In this document: positions 17,626 through 26,805 of the stretch, piece by piece | Layout of the letters: every line of letters begins with the position of its first letter | How positions within the stretch are numbered: position 1 is the first letter of the stretch | Source: Gammaproteobacteria bacterium | GTDB lineage: Bacteria; Pseudomonadota; Gammaproteobacteria; Pseudomonadales; JAUIET01 | DNA: 64,000 nt | Reading direction: 5' to 3' | Assembly (NCBI GenBank): GCA_030429735.1 | Contig: JAUIET010000016.1 | Location: forward strand, 1 to 64,000 | Notes under the pieces: model-generated | Databases searched by the model: none | Told to the model about the DNA's origin: nothing | The model's input: the letters and a program-made list of their open reading frames with translations, nothing else | Position numbers and translations under genes: made by a program

Positions 17626-18915
17626 CTATTGACGATGGGGATTTCGTGTTTCGTACGGAATATCGAAGCGTTGCCGATAAAACTGTAATTGCTGGTCAAC
17701 CTGCTCTTTACTGATACCAAAATCTTCCAGTGCATACTTATGTGCACCGTGCTTATGTTGCGCGTTGCTCGCCAGCCAGTCGCGCATGCCCTGTTTGGCA
17801 AGGTCTGACATGTCAATGCCCAGGAACTCATAGATACCTTGCAGGCTTGATTCCCAATCAGCCGTAATATCTGCATACAACACGTCGTGCTGTTGCGCCG
17901 GTGAGAGCTGATCACGAATTGCCAGGTTTTTTTTCAGCATGCGTTCGGTTTTTGTAAGCCACTCTTGTCCGACCCAGTGCGGGTCAATGGAGTCGCTGTC
18001 ACGCACGATGGAATTCCAGGTCATTGAACACGATGAGCCTACCACTTTGATCGGGTCGCGATGCGGGCATACCAGTTTGGCATCCGGAAATACCGCCAAT
18101 AATGCGTCAAGGTCCTGCATATGCTGGGGCGATTTCATGATCCAGGGTTTGTCTTCCGGGTCTTTTCTAAACCAGGAAATCACTTTCATCAAAGTACGCA
18201 TGTGTTGATAGGCGCCGGTCTGAGCGTGACTCATCAGGTGTTCCGCAAAACTCTCTACCCTGGCCTGTACTTCAAACATCTGCGTTGAGAAATCGTGCAT
18301 GATCAAGCCAATCTCTTCTTCCACCTCGTGCGCGCCCAAGGGGTGTACGGCGGCGATTTGTGGGCTCATATACAAGACCACTTTGAGACCCTGTTCTATT
18401 TCTGTAATGCGTGGGTCTATACCCTGGCCACTGTCGCGTACCTGCAGACTTTCAGGGTAAGGCACCGGGTTCATAGACTCCCAGGCCTTAACATGCAGGA
18501 ATTGCGGGTCTGAAGCCATTAAGCGGTGCAAGCGCGTTGTGCCTGAACGCGCCAACCCCACAATCACTACCGGTGCGGGTAATTTGCGTTCCAGAATTTC
18601 CGGGTGCTTGACCAGCAAATCCTGCAGATACAGGCGATCACGTAAAATACTGGTGATAGACTGGCGCTGCATTAAACGCCCCAGCGGGTTTAAGTCTGCC
18701 TCGGAATTGAGCGAGTCAAGCAGTAATCGAAGCCGTGGCAGGAAAGATTCGTCACCGAATTCGTGCAGGCCGGTTTGCTTGCGCGCGCTGGCAATCAAGC
18801 GCGACTCTTGCAAAGGAAATGTTGCAAGCCCCACCGTGTTCAGCGCGCGAACGACGGCATTGAACACCCGAATCGGGGTTCGATGATAGGCAGTAGCTAA
18901 CGGTAAACCACTCAC
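17626..18915 (-). CDS. sulfotransferase family protein
   Basis: 429 residues. VVIVGLARSGTTRLHRLM is the PAPS 5'-phosphosulfate-binding loop, and PWIMKSPQHMQDLDALLAVFPDAKLVCPHRDPIKVVGSS is the 3'-phosphate-binding strand and helix, the two hallmarks of the sulfotransferase_3 group. Proteins of this type are common beside lipid and steroid catabolic genes in marine and soil bacteria and could sulfate or otherwise modify a hydroxylated lipid; the acceptor is unknown. No signal peptide, so cytoplasmic. It is divergent from the PhoX-like lipoprotein gene. Confidence 0.85.
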   Translation of the reverse strand: MSGLPLATAYHRTPIRVFNAVVRALNTVGLATFPLQESRLIASARKQTGLHEFGDESFLPRLRLLLDSLNSEADLNPLGRLMQRQSITSILRDRLYLQDLLVKHPEILERKLPAPVVIVGLARSGTTRLHRLMASDPQFLHVKAWESMNPVPYPESLQVRDSGQGIDPRITEIEQGLKVVLYMSPQIAAVHPLGAHEVEEEIGLIMHDFSTQMFEVQARVESFAEHLMSHAQTGAYQHMRTLMKVISWFRKDPEDKPWIMKSPQHMQDLDALLAVFPDAKLVCPHRDPIKVVGSSCSMTWNSIVRDSDSIDPHWVGQEWLTKTERMLKKNLAIRDQLSPAQQHDVLYADITADWESSLQGIYEFLGIDMSDLAKQGMRDWLASNAQHKHGAHKYALEDFGISKEQVDQQLQFYRQRFDIPYETRNPHRQ

Positions 18916-19088
18916 GCTATTCTCTGTTACACGATTTTCTAAGGCTCACACTGTTTGCCAATGTAGTTGGGTATGTCGTCGCTGTTAATGGTTTGCATGC
19001 GCATGCTCTGATTGCGTTTGGATGTCGAAGTGTAAACGCTATCCTATTGGAATGGTACAATCTGCTATTACCGCGAAGTTGTTGCTCT

Positions 19089-20411
19089 ATGAAACGTCGT
19101 CAGTTTATTTACAGCTCACTGTTATTGAGCGCCGGATGCGCTACCCGTGTTGGCGAACACCCGGCTAAACAAGCCCTGCTTGCCGACCCCAACGATATCC
19201 TCGACCTGCCGCCCGGCTTTTCTTACTCTGTGATTTCGCGCGCCGGTGAGCCAATGAGCGATGGTCTGCTGACGCCGGCAAAACCGGACGGCATGGCCGC
19301 TTTCGCGGCACCCAAAGGGCGTATAGCACTGGTTCGAAATCATGAAAACCTTGCAGGGCAACATGCGCTGGGGGCATTTGGTGCCAATCTTGAGCGGCTA
19401 CCTGTACTGGACAAGCGGTTCTTCTACGACTTTGGTAAAGGCGATATGCCCGGCATGGGTGGCACTACGACGTTACTGTACAACCCTAAATCAGGGCAAG
19501 TGGAAAACAGCTACTTAAGCCTGGCGGGCACGGAACTGAATTGCGCAGGAGGTCCTACACCCTGGGGCACGTGGCTTTCTTGCGAAGAATGCTTCGACCC
19601 GGCAACTCTCAAGCGAACCCGTCATATACCCCGCGAAAAAAAGCATGGCTATGTGTTTGAAGTAAACCCTCTCGCCGGCAGCATTCAGGAGCCTGTACCG
19701 TTACCCGCGCTTGGCCGCTTTATCCACGAAGCTGCGGCGATTGATGCAAAAACGGGGGCTGTGTATCTAACTGAAGATTGGCGTGACGGACTGCTGTATC
19801 GCTGCTTGCCTAAGGTGCCTGGCAAACTCAGTAAAGGCGGCAGACTGCAAGCACTGGCATTTGTGAATGAACAGATCACAGATACCGCAAACTATTCCAA
19901 GGAGCCGACTGTAAACGTAGGCGAGTGGAACCCAGTTCGCTGGATAGATGTTGATGGCGCAGACTCAGACGACAATGACCTTAGACTGCGAGGCAGAGCG
20001 GCGGGGGCCGCCAGATTCGTTCGTGGTGAGGGCATCTGGTACCAGGATGGCCTGATCGCCTTTACCTGCACCGAAGGTGGCGCAGATCGCAATGGCCAGG
20101 TTTTCCTTTACCGCAGCACTGGTGAGCACCTGGGCGAACTGAAGTTGTTGGTGGAAGCCACACCAGATTCGCCCATGCACAACGCCGACAACCTCAGCTT
20201 TACTCCGTGGGGCGATTTGATTGTGTGTGAAGACCGTTCCGAACATTGCGGCCTATACATCCTAAAGCTAGACGGCAGCTATACGCAATTTGCCTATCAC
20301 CGCGGTTCGCGTTCGGAACTTGCGGGTGTGTGCTTTGCACCCGACGGTAAGACGCTGTTTGTGAACATTCAAGACATTGGCCTGACATTAGCCATTACTG
20401 GTCCATTCTGA
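19089..20411 (+). CDS. PhoX-like (DUF839) lipoprotein
   Basis: 440 residues from the ATG at 19089. A longer frame to 18993 is possible, but the chosen start yields a proper lipoprotein signal, MKRRQFIYSSLLLSAGC, with Cys17 as the lipid site. The mature part has PNDILDLPPGFSYSVISRAGEPMSDG, NHENLAGQH, GGTTTLLYN, NCAGGPTPWGTWLSCEEC and HNADNLSFTPWGDLIVCED, the DUF839 beta-propeller pattern. PhoX alkaline phosphatases use calcium and iron in this fold; many DUF839 proteins are uncharacterised. A phosphatase role is possible, but no pho regulon gene is nearby. Confidence 0.82.
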   Translation: MKRRQFIYSSLLLSAGCATRVGEHPAKQALLADPNDILDLPPGFSYSVISRAGEPMSDGLLTPAKPDGMAAFAAPKGRIALVRNHENLAGQHALGAFGANLERLPVLDKRFFYDFGKGDMPGMGGTTTLLYNPKSGQVENSYLSLAGTELNCAGGPTPWGTWLSCEECFDPATLKRTRHIPREKKHGYVFEVNPLAGSIQEPVPLPALGRFIHEAAAIDAKTGAVYLTEDWRDGLLYRCLPKVPGKLSKGGRLQALAFVNEQITDTANYSKEPTVNVGEWNPVRWIDVDGADSDDNDLRLRGRAAGAARFVRGEGIWYQDGLIAFTCTEGGADRNGQVFLYRSTGEHLGELKLLVEATPDSPMHNADNLSFTPWGDLIVCEDRSEHCGLYILKLDGSYTQFAYHRGSRSELAGVCFAPDGKTLFVNIQDIGLTLAITGPF

Positions 20412-20440
20412 GCACCAGCGACACTGCTTGAACGCTTGCG

Positions 20441-21019
20441 CTACTCGTCCGGCGTTTCTTCTCTTAGCCTGATAGGCCCAAAGTAGTCCGGTAACTTACC
20501 CTGCATTGGCGTGTAGAACTCCCTGAAAAAGTCCATGTCGCTAATCACGTCGCCGCTGGGCGTCAGTGCCGGCCCGAAGCCGCCGCGTTTTTGCCCATAA
20601 TCCAGATAGGAAGGCACAATCGGCACACCGGCCGAGCGCGCCACGTGGTAAAAGCCAGATTTCCAGTAGTCACTGCGCCGGCGCGTTCCTTCGGCAGGGA
20701 TAACAATGGCCAAGTCCTTATGATCTTGAAACGTGGCGGCCATATCTTCCACCAGATTACGGTTTTCGTGCCGGTAAACAGGCACACCACCGACCAGTCG
20801 CATAAACCAGCCTAACGGTGGTTTAAACAAGTGATGCTTACCAAGCCACGACATATTGATATCAAACGCGGCGGCGTACAGCAGCAACAGGGGAAAGTCC
20901 CAATTGGAGGTATGCGGCGCAGCAATCATTACAAACTGGCGCGCAGCTGGACGCTCCCCTTCCGCTCGCCAACCGAACAGCCGAAGAATAGCCCGCGCCA
21001 CGCGTTGTTTAATAGTCAA
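20441..21019 (-). CDS. 1-acyl-glycerol-phosphate acyltransferase-like protein (PlsC superfamily)
   Basis: 192 residues. The catalytic H-x4-D box is APHTSNWDF. GGVPVYRHENRN and IPAEGTRRRSDYWKSGFYHVA supply blocks II and III, and VPIVPSYLDY is block IV, all typical of the short acyltransferases related to PlsC. It would transfer an acyl chain to a lysophospholipid or similar acceptor at the inner membrane. The best start is TTG at 21019. Its stop is 30 bp from that of the convergent PhoX-like gene. Confidence 0.82.
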   Translation of the reverse strand: MTIKQRVARAILRLFGWRAEGERPAARQFVMIAAPHTSNWDFPLLLLYAAAFDINMSWLGKHHLFKPPLGWFMRLVGGVPVYRHENRNLVEDMAATFQDHKDLAIVIPAEGTRRRSDYWKSGFYHVARSAGVPIVPSYLDYGQKRGGFGPALTPSGDVISDMDFFREFYTPMQGKLPDYFGPIRLREETPDE

Positions 21020-21356
21020 GCGGCCGCCGAAAGCTCAGCACATCGCCAAGCGATGTGTGTCCCGGAGGTATAAAAGGTCTGCAGTTGCTTGAGAAGAGGT
21101 ATAGTCACCGGGTAAATATATACTGCAAAATGGCTGCTGCCACGTAAATTTGTGGTAATCGTTCAAGCCGGCAAACAGCCAAGCTTTCGAGAATTTAAGC
21201 TTGCGCCTTGACGCCTGCGGTAACCTAGTGTTGTTTGCCAATATAGTCGATATTCCCTGCGGAACACGCCTAGAAGAACGCCATTGTGCTGGCACTAAAT
21301 GGTACGAACTTATGTTAAGGGACACTGGTGTCCTAAGGCACACCTAGAGGACTGAT
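21020..21356. other. intergenic region, divergent promoters presumed
   Basis: 337 bp between the divergent acyltransferase and SDR genes. I see A/T-rich stretches (around 21110-21160) that could hold promoters, but no clear hairpin, direct repeat or operator. A minus-strand frame of about 100 codons here has no recognisable composition or ribosome site. Confidence 0.35.
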
Positions 21357-22187
21357 ATGCTACAAGAATTTACCGACAAAGTAGCCGTTATTACTGGCGC
21401 AGGCAGCGGCATAGGTGCTGCGCTGGCAAGAGGGTTCAGCGCGCAAGGCATGACCGTAGTAGCCGCAGACATTAACGGCGATAACGCGTCCGCGACCAGC
21501 GCCAGTCTTGCTGGCAAATCGCTCAGCTTCACGGTTGATGTCGCCAATGGTGACTCCGTGCAACAACTGGCCGACTTTTGTTTTACCGAACTCGGCCAGG
21601 TTGACTTACTGATCAATAATGCCGGCGTGTTCCAGGGCGGTCTTACCTGGGAGCGCAGTATTGAAGACTGGCAGTGGGCCATGGGCGTGAACGTGTACGG
21701 CATCATCCACGCCATCCGGTCTTTCGTGCCACGCATGATTGCGCAAGACACCGAAGGCCACGTGGTAAATACCGCGTCCGTTGCCGCCTACGTGGCAGGC
21801 CCCATGTCGGCCCCTTACGTAGTCTCAAAGTGCACAGCCATGGCGGTAACAGAATGCCTGGCACTGGATCTGGAGCTCACTGGCTCAAAAATTGGCGCTA
21901 GCGTACTCACACCAAGCAGTTTTAACACCGGAATTGCACAAACAGCGGCGCTGCGCCCCGACGAGCTTGGCCAGGACAACACCGAAGACGGCCAAGCCTG
22001 TGCTGAAGCACTGCAGTCTATGCTGGACAACGGCGCGTCACCCGATGACGCGTTTCAACCGGTACTCGACGGCGTTAGGTCAGGCGAGTTTTTAATTCCC
22101 ACAAAACCCAGCTACAAAGCACAATTGAGGGCGCGCTACGACGCCTTGCTTGAACGCAAACTACCACCAATGAGCGAACTCGACTAA
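21357..22187 (+). CDS. short-chain dehydrogenase/reductase
   Basis: 276 residues, classical [11 protein letters not shown] (13-20) binds the dinucleotide, NNAG is at 87-90, and the catalytic Ser141 with Tyr154-x3-Lys158 is intact. Asp38 after the second strand (VVAADINGD) suggests NAD preference. It would interconvert an alcohol and a ketone. It is followed after 38 bp by a second, not closely similar SDR on the same strand and then by the molybdopterin/FAD pair, so these four genes may form one pathway operon. Confidence 0.88.
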   Translation: MLQEFTDKVAVITGAGSGIGAALARGFSAQGMTVVAADINGDNASATSASLAGKSLSFTVDVANGDSVQQLADFCFTELGQVDLLINNAGVFQGGLTWERSIEDWQWAMGVNVYGIIHAIRSFVPRMIAQDTEGHVVNTASVAAYVAGPMSAPYVVSKCTAMAVTECLALDLELTGSKIGASVLTPSSFNTGIAQTAALRPDELGQDNTEDGQACAEALQSMLDNGASPDDAFQPVLDGVRSGEFLIPTKPSYKAQLRARYDALLERKLPPMSELD

Positions 22188-22225
22188 ACCACAGCAAATC
22201 CGATAGGCAACGACAGGAAACGAAC

Positions 22226-23029
22226 ATGGGCAGACTTGATAATAGGGTGGCCATTGTCACCGGCGCCGGCGGCGGTATAGGCCTTGGCGTTGCAACACGC
22301 TTCGCGAAAGAAGGCGCAAAAATAACAGTTGCCGAGTACGATTCCGAAAGCGGCGAAAAAGCCGTTGCCGCCTTAACAGCACTGGGTGCAGAGGCACAGT
22401 TTGTTCAAACCGATGTTGGCAAAAAAGATCAGGTTAACAATATGGTTGAACAAACACTTAAGCAATGGGGCAAAGTCGACATCCTGGTCAATAATGCGTG
22501 GTCTTCAACGATAGGCCTGGCACGCGTTGAATGGGTTGAAGACGATGCCATGCAGGCGGCGTTTGACGTAGGCACGATGTCATCTTTCTGGTCGATGCAG
22601 GCCTGCTTTCCACACATGAAAGCGCAGGGTTACGGTCGAGTGATCAATATGTGCTCGTTAAATGGCGTGAATGCGCACATGTACTCGGTACACTACAACA
22701 TGGCAAAAGAGGCGCAACGCGCGATCACTCGAACGGCGGCACGGGAGTGGGCAGCCACGGGAGTTACCTGCAACATAATTTGCCCGGCAGCAGCGACGGC
22801 CGCATTTCTGAATATGAAAGCAGCGAACCCGGAGATGTTTACGGCAATTGAGGCGGCATTACCCATGCAGCGGATGGGCGACCCGGAGGATGATATTGCA
22901 CCGGTGGCGTTGTTTCTGGCGACTGAGGATTCACAATACGTTACGGGGAATACCTTGTTTGTAGATGGGGGCAGTCATATTAATGGGTCGGCTTGGGCAC
23001 CGGAGATGCCGGAGGAGAAGCCGGAATGA
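22226..23029 (+). CDS. short-chain dehydrogenase/reductase with NNAW variant
   Basis: 267 residues. TGAGGGIG (12-19), Ser144 and Tyr157-x3-Lys161 are in place. The structural NNAG motif is NNAW (89-92), an uncommon replacement. The C-terminus [29 protein letters not shown] is the normal SDR end, followed by a short Glu/Pro-rich tail. An acidic residue after strand 2 (VAEYDSESG) suggests NAD. Substrate unknown; context as for the preceding SDR. Confidence 0.87.
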   Translation: MGRLDNRVAIVTGAGGGIGLGVATRFAKEGAKITVAEYDSESGEKAVAALTALGAEAQFVQTDVGKKDQVNNMVEQTLKQWGKVDILVNNAWSSTIGLARVEWVEDDAMQAAFDVGTMSSFWSMQACFPHMKAQGYGRVINMCSLNGVNAHMYSVHYNMAKEAQRAITRTAAREWAATGVTCNIICPAAATAAFLNMKAANPEMFTAIEAALPMQRMGDPEDDIAPVALFLATEDSQYVTGNTLFVDGGSHINGSAWAPEMPEEKPE

Positions 23030-23162
23030 GGACTGGAGTTCTCAAGCCTCGCATAGGAAGAAAATCAAAAAACCTATTTATAGTTCGGTGAGCAAATACA
23101 AACAGAATGTCGCGTTAATCAAGGTGTGAAGCACACTCTCATAGAATAAAAAGGGCATAAAA

Positions 23163-25367
23163 ATGGCAGTAGAAGAAAAGATAACATTCTGCAGAATTTG
23201 TGAAGCAACGTGTGGGCTGAAAGTGAAAGTGGATGGTTCAACGCTTATCAGTGTTGAGCCTGATGAAGATCATGTTGTCAGCCAGGGCTATGCCTGCGTT
23301 AAGGGTACACGTTTCGAAAGTGTGCAGAATAGTCCTGACCGTGTCACGGCACCCATGAAGCGAGTCGGCCAGGAATGGCAGGAAATCAGTTGGAACCAGG
23401 CCCTGGAGGAAATTGGCCAGAAGATCAGGGCCATGGTTGACAAACACGGTCCGCAGTCGTTTTCGCACTTTCTGGGCTCACCCACCGGTGCACATCTTGT
23501 ACTACCGATTTTTCGCAATGCCTTCTACGAAGGGCTGGGCAGCCACCGTTTTTACGGGACCGCCACTACCGATACCGTAAACAAATTTCGCGTCAACGAA
23601 GACATGTACGGACAGGCCATGCGTCTGACGTTTCCCGATGTCGAACACGTGAAATTTTATATGGTTATTGGCGCAAACCCGGCCGTGTCTGGCAACACCT
23701 TGTTTCACCTGCCACGCGCTGTTACGCGTATGAAAGCGATTGTTAAACGCGGTGGTCGCTGTGTATTCGTTAATCCACGCAGGATAGAATCAGCACAAGC
23801 CGGCGAGCATGTTTTTATCCGCCCGGATACCGATGTCTATTTTCTCGCAGCGTACTGCAATGAAATCATCAAGCGAGGCGGTGTAGATCATGAGCGAGTA
23901 GAGCGCTATATGAAAGGGTATCAGCGGCTCGCAAAACTGGTCGAACCGTGGACCGCTGAAAAGCAGGAATCGGTGACTGGTGTGCCGGCAGACACCCTAA
24001 AAGACCTGGTCAGCTCACACATTAAGTTGGGTGCGGCCGCCTTGTATATGGCAACCGGCGTTAATCAAGGCCGCAATGGTACGCTGTGTTTCTGGTTGCT
24101 TGAATGCATCAATGCCATCACCGGCAATCTTGATTCTCGCGGTGGCACGGTCATGGGTGACGGCATGATTGATATGGCTGTGGAAAGCAAAAAAGCCGGA
24201 GGGTTTACCGATTTGAATCTTGACCGGCGGAGCGATGGTCTACCCTGCGTCGTTGGTCAGCACCCGTCGAATATGTTCGCCCATGACATACTCAGTGATG
24301 CCCCGGACCGGGTTCGTGGCACCATTATTGAAGCCAGTAATCCGATTATTGCCTGCAGTCGACCCGACAGAATGGTGGAAGCGCTGAAGTCACTGGAACT
24401 GGTTGTCAGTATTGATTTATTCAAGAATGAAGCCGCAGACCTGGCGCACTATATTTTGCCGGCCACCAGCTTTCTTGAACGCGCCGACCTACCCTATGCG
24501 TTGCAGAGTTTTACGGCGAACACACCCATGCCGTACATCACGTACACAGACGCTGTGGTAAAAGCACCACCAGGCGTGCGTAATGAATGGTGGATTTACA
24601 GCCGGCTCGCCGCTGCAGCTAAAGTGAGGATGTTCAATAACCCCGTACTCAGCGTCCTTTCAAAACTCAATGCCCGTTTCGCAGATTCCGATATCGGTTT
24701 GTTGCGCCGACTTGCGTTAACGCCCGAAAAGCTCATAGACGGAATGCTGAAAAAATCAGGTCTGCCAGGCCGAAAGGATATGTTGGAAAAACACCCGCAT
24801 GGGCTATTGCTGGGTGATACCAGGGTGAATAATTTTCTGGGTACTGAACGAGTACTCACCGACGATGGACTGGTTAATCTTGCACCTGATGCCATCTGTG
24901 CAGTATTTGAAGATAAGATGGATGCAGACTATTTATTTGATTTGAATAACCGCGACCGCTTCAAGCTGTTCGGAAAGCGCGAAATCAAAACCATCAATTC
25001 CTGGATGGGAAATTCAGATCGGTTGGTAAAAGCGCAATCAAATTATGCCTGGCTACACCCCCGCGATGGTGAACAGCTGGGTGTAAAGAATGATGATCTG
25101 GTCACTGTACGATCAGCTCACGGCGAAGTAGAGATACCCGTAAAGCTAAGTGATGACGTAATGCCTCGAAGCGTTGCCATACCCCACGGCTGGGGCCATA
25201 AATATGCAAAGAGTTTGCCGCACGCGGCACAACACCCTGGAGTCAACTCCAACACACTGGCCGGCGATGGCATCGAGAACACTGAAAAATTATCGGGCAT
25301 GTCGCATCTGTCGGGTATTTTGGTTGATATTGAGAGGAGTCGACATGAAGCGCGTAGCGCGTTATGA
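23163..25367 (+). CDS. molybdopterin-dependent oxidoreductase with N-terminal [4Fe-4S] site
   Basis: 734 residues. Cys10-x2-Cys13-x3-Cys17 and a fourth Cys near 45 (GYACVKG) form the Fe4S4 motif of the DMSO-reductase superfamily. Next come HFLGSPTGAHL, NPAVSGNTLFHLP, NPRRIESAQAGEHVFIRPDTDV, MATGVNQGRNGTLCFWLL and the C-terminal molybdopterin dinucleotide-binding domain (WLHPRDGEQLGVKNDDLV, then HGWGHKY). No Tat signal is present, so it is probably cytoplasmic. No electron-transfer subunit is adjacent; the overlapping FAD gene may be its redox partner or act in series. The substrate cannot be read from the sequence. Confidence 0.87.
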   Translation: MAVEEKITFCRICEATCGLKVKVDGSTLISVEPDEDHVVSQGYACVKGTRFESVQNSPDRVTAPMKRVGQEWQEISWNQALEEIGQKIRAMVDKHGPQSFSHFLGSPTGAHLVLPIFRNAFYEGLGSHRFYGTATTDTVNKFRVNEDMYGQAMRLTFPDVEHVKFYMVIGANPAVSGNTLFHLPRAVTRMKAIVKRGGRCVFVNPRRIESAQAGEHVFIRPDTDVYFLAAYCNEIIKRGGVDHERVERYMKGYQRLAKLVEPWTAEKQESVTGVPADTLKDLVSSHIKLGAAALYMATGVNQGRNGTLCFWLLECINAITGNLDSRGGTVMGDGMIDMAVESKKAGGFTDLNLDRRSDGLPCVVGQHPSNMFAHDILSDAPDRVRGTIIEASNPIIACSRPDRMVEALKSLELVVSIDLFKNEAADLAHYILPATSFLERADLPYALQSFTANTPMPYITYTDAVVKAPPGVRNEWWIYSRLAAAAKVRMFNNPVLSVLSKLNARFADSDIGLLRRLALTPEKLIDGMLKKSGLPGRKDMLEKHPHGLLLGDTRVNNFLGTERVLTDDGLVNLAPDAICAVFEDKMDADYLFDLNNRDRFKLFGKREIKTINSWMGNSDRLVKAQSNYAWLHPRDGEQLGVKNDDLVTVRSAHGEVEIPVKLSDDVMPRSVAIPHGWGHKYAKSLPHAAQHPGVNSNTLAGDGIENTEKLSGMSHLSGILVDIERSRHEARSAL

Positions 25368-26805
25368 AGAGGTAAGTCATTTCGACCTTGAAACCGATGT
25401 GGTAGTGGTCGGGTTTGGTGGCGCCGGCGCTAGTGCGGCGTTGGAAGCACAGCGGGCTGGCTCTAACGTTACGGTACTGGAGCGTTCCAGCGCAGGAGGC
25501 GGCTCTACTATGATGTCGGCCTGCGAGATGTATCTCGGTGGTAGCGGTGGCACGGCCTTACAAAAAGACCTGGGCTTTAGCGACAGCACGGAAAATTTCT
25601 ATGCATATATGAAGGCGTGCTTCGGCGATAACGTGGATGAAGCGCGTCTGAAGCTGTATACCGAGCAGGGGCCGGAACATTTTGACTGGTGCGAATCACT
25701 TGGCGTACCGTACAAGCGTGGATTTTTCCCTGGTCGTGATGTGGTTGCCATGACGGGTGACTCACTGCAATACACCGGAAATGAACGCTCGTGGCCATTT
25801 ACCGAGCATGCCGAACCAGTGCCGCGCGGTCATTTACCTGCCGATGCCGATCACAACGGCGGACAGGTTTTTATGTCAGTGCTGTTGCAACGCGTTGAAG
25901 AATCCGGTGCCGACATCCGCGTTGATGCGCGCGCCATGTCCTTACTGCAGGACGACATTGGGCGAGTGCGTGGTGTCATTGCGAAAATTGATAATAAGCC
26001 GTTTGTGATCAAAGCTGGCCAGGGTGTAATACTCACCGCAGGCGGGTTCATTATGAACGAACAAATGACTCGTCAACATCTACCCCGCTACTATCCGATT
26101 GATAATCCGCATGGCAACTCCGGTGATATGGGTGACGGAATATTACTGGGCGTTGCCGCTGGCGGTCATGCCATCAATATGGGTGAGGCGTTTATTTGCG
26201 TAGCGCATTACCCGCCGCCCGAATTGACCTTCGGTATTTTTGTGAACAACCGCGGACAACGGTTTATCAATGAAGATATTTACCTGGCACGCATGGGCCA
26301 CTACGCAATGGAACAGCCAGACAAACAACTATTTATGCTAATCGACAATGAGCACTTTGCACGACCAGCGTATCAGGAATCGGTAGATATTATTGCGGTA
26401 GGTGAGAGCATTGAAGAAGTGGAGCTGGACGCAGGCTTTCCGCAAGGCGTGTTACAAACCACTGTCGCGTATTACAACCAACATGCCGAGAACGGCGAAG
26501 ACCCGCTGTTTAACAAATCGCGAGAATGGCTGAAGCCAATCAACACGCCGCCTTTCGCACTGGTCAGTTACTCGCTGGATATTCTAAAACCAGCGATTTT
26601 TACCTTAGGCGGTCTGGATGTGTTACCTACCGGTGAAGTACTGACTCCTGATCGCGAGCCAATCCCGGGATTGTTTGCCGCAGGTCGCACGGTGGCCGGT
26701 ATTCCACGCACCTCTAAGGGGTATGCCAGCGGCATGTCGGTAGGTGACGCAACATTTTTCGGGCGCAGAGCGGGCCAACAGGTAGCAAGCTCTACACGAA
26801 ACTAA
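25345..26805 (+). CDS. FAD-dependent dehydrogenase (fumarate reductase / 3-ketosteroid-dehydrogenase-like)
   Basis: 486 residues from the ATG at 25345, chosen because GAGAGGAG precedes it and because the protein then starts just before the flavin fold; the gene overlaps the molybdopterin gene by 23 bp. VVVVGFGGAGASAALEA (about 19-35) and VLERSSAGGGST bind FAD. VILTAGGF, FVNNRGQRFINED and the C-terminal GLFAAGRTVAGIPRTSKGYASGMSVGDA (in pieces) match the FAD_binding_2 family, which includes fumarate reductases and 3-oxosteroid 1-dehydrogenases. Desaturation or reduction of a C=C bond is likely; a steroid substrate is only a possibility. The stop overlaps the convergent aminotransferase gene by 4 bp. 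Confidence 0.85.
   Translation: MKRVARYEEVSHFDLETDVVVVGFGGAGASAALEAQRAGSNVTVLERSSAGGGSTMMSACEMYLGGSGGTALQKDLGFSDSTENFYAYMKACFGDNVDEARLKLYTEQGPEHFDWCESLGVPYKRGFFPGRDVVAMTGDSLQYTGNERSWPFTEHAEPVPRGHLPADADHNGGQVFMSVLLQRVEESGADIRVDARAMSLLQDDIGRVRGVIAKIDNKPFVIKAGQGVILTAGGFIMNEQMTRQHLPRYYPIDNPHGNSGDMGDGILLGVAAGGHAINMGEAFICVAHYPPPELTFGIFVNNRGQRFINEDIYLARMGHYAMEQPDKQLFMLIDNEHFARPAYQESVDIIAVGESIEEVELDAGFPQGVLQTTVAYYNQHAENGEDPLFNKSREWLKPINTPPFALVSYSLDILKPAIFTLGGLDVLPTGEVLTPDREPIPGLFAAGRTVAGIPRTSKGYASGMSVGDATFFGRRAGQQVASSTRN

Noticed and set aside
21035-21343. 102-codon minus-strand frame upstream of the acyltransferase gene
   Set aside because: No similarity or ribosome site; overlaps the presumed promoter region of the first SDR gene.
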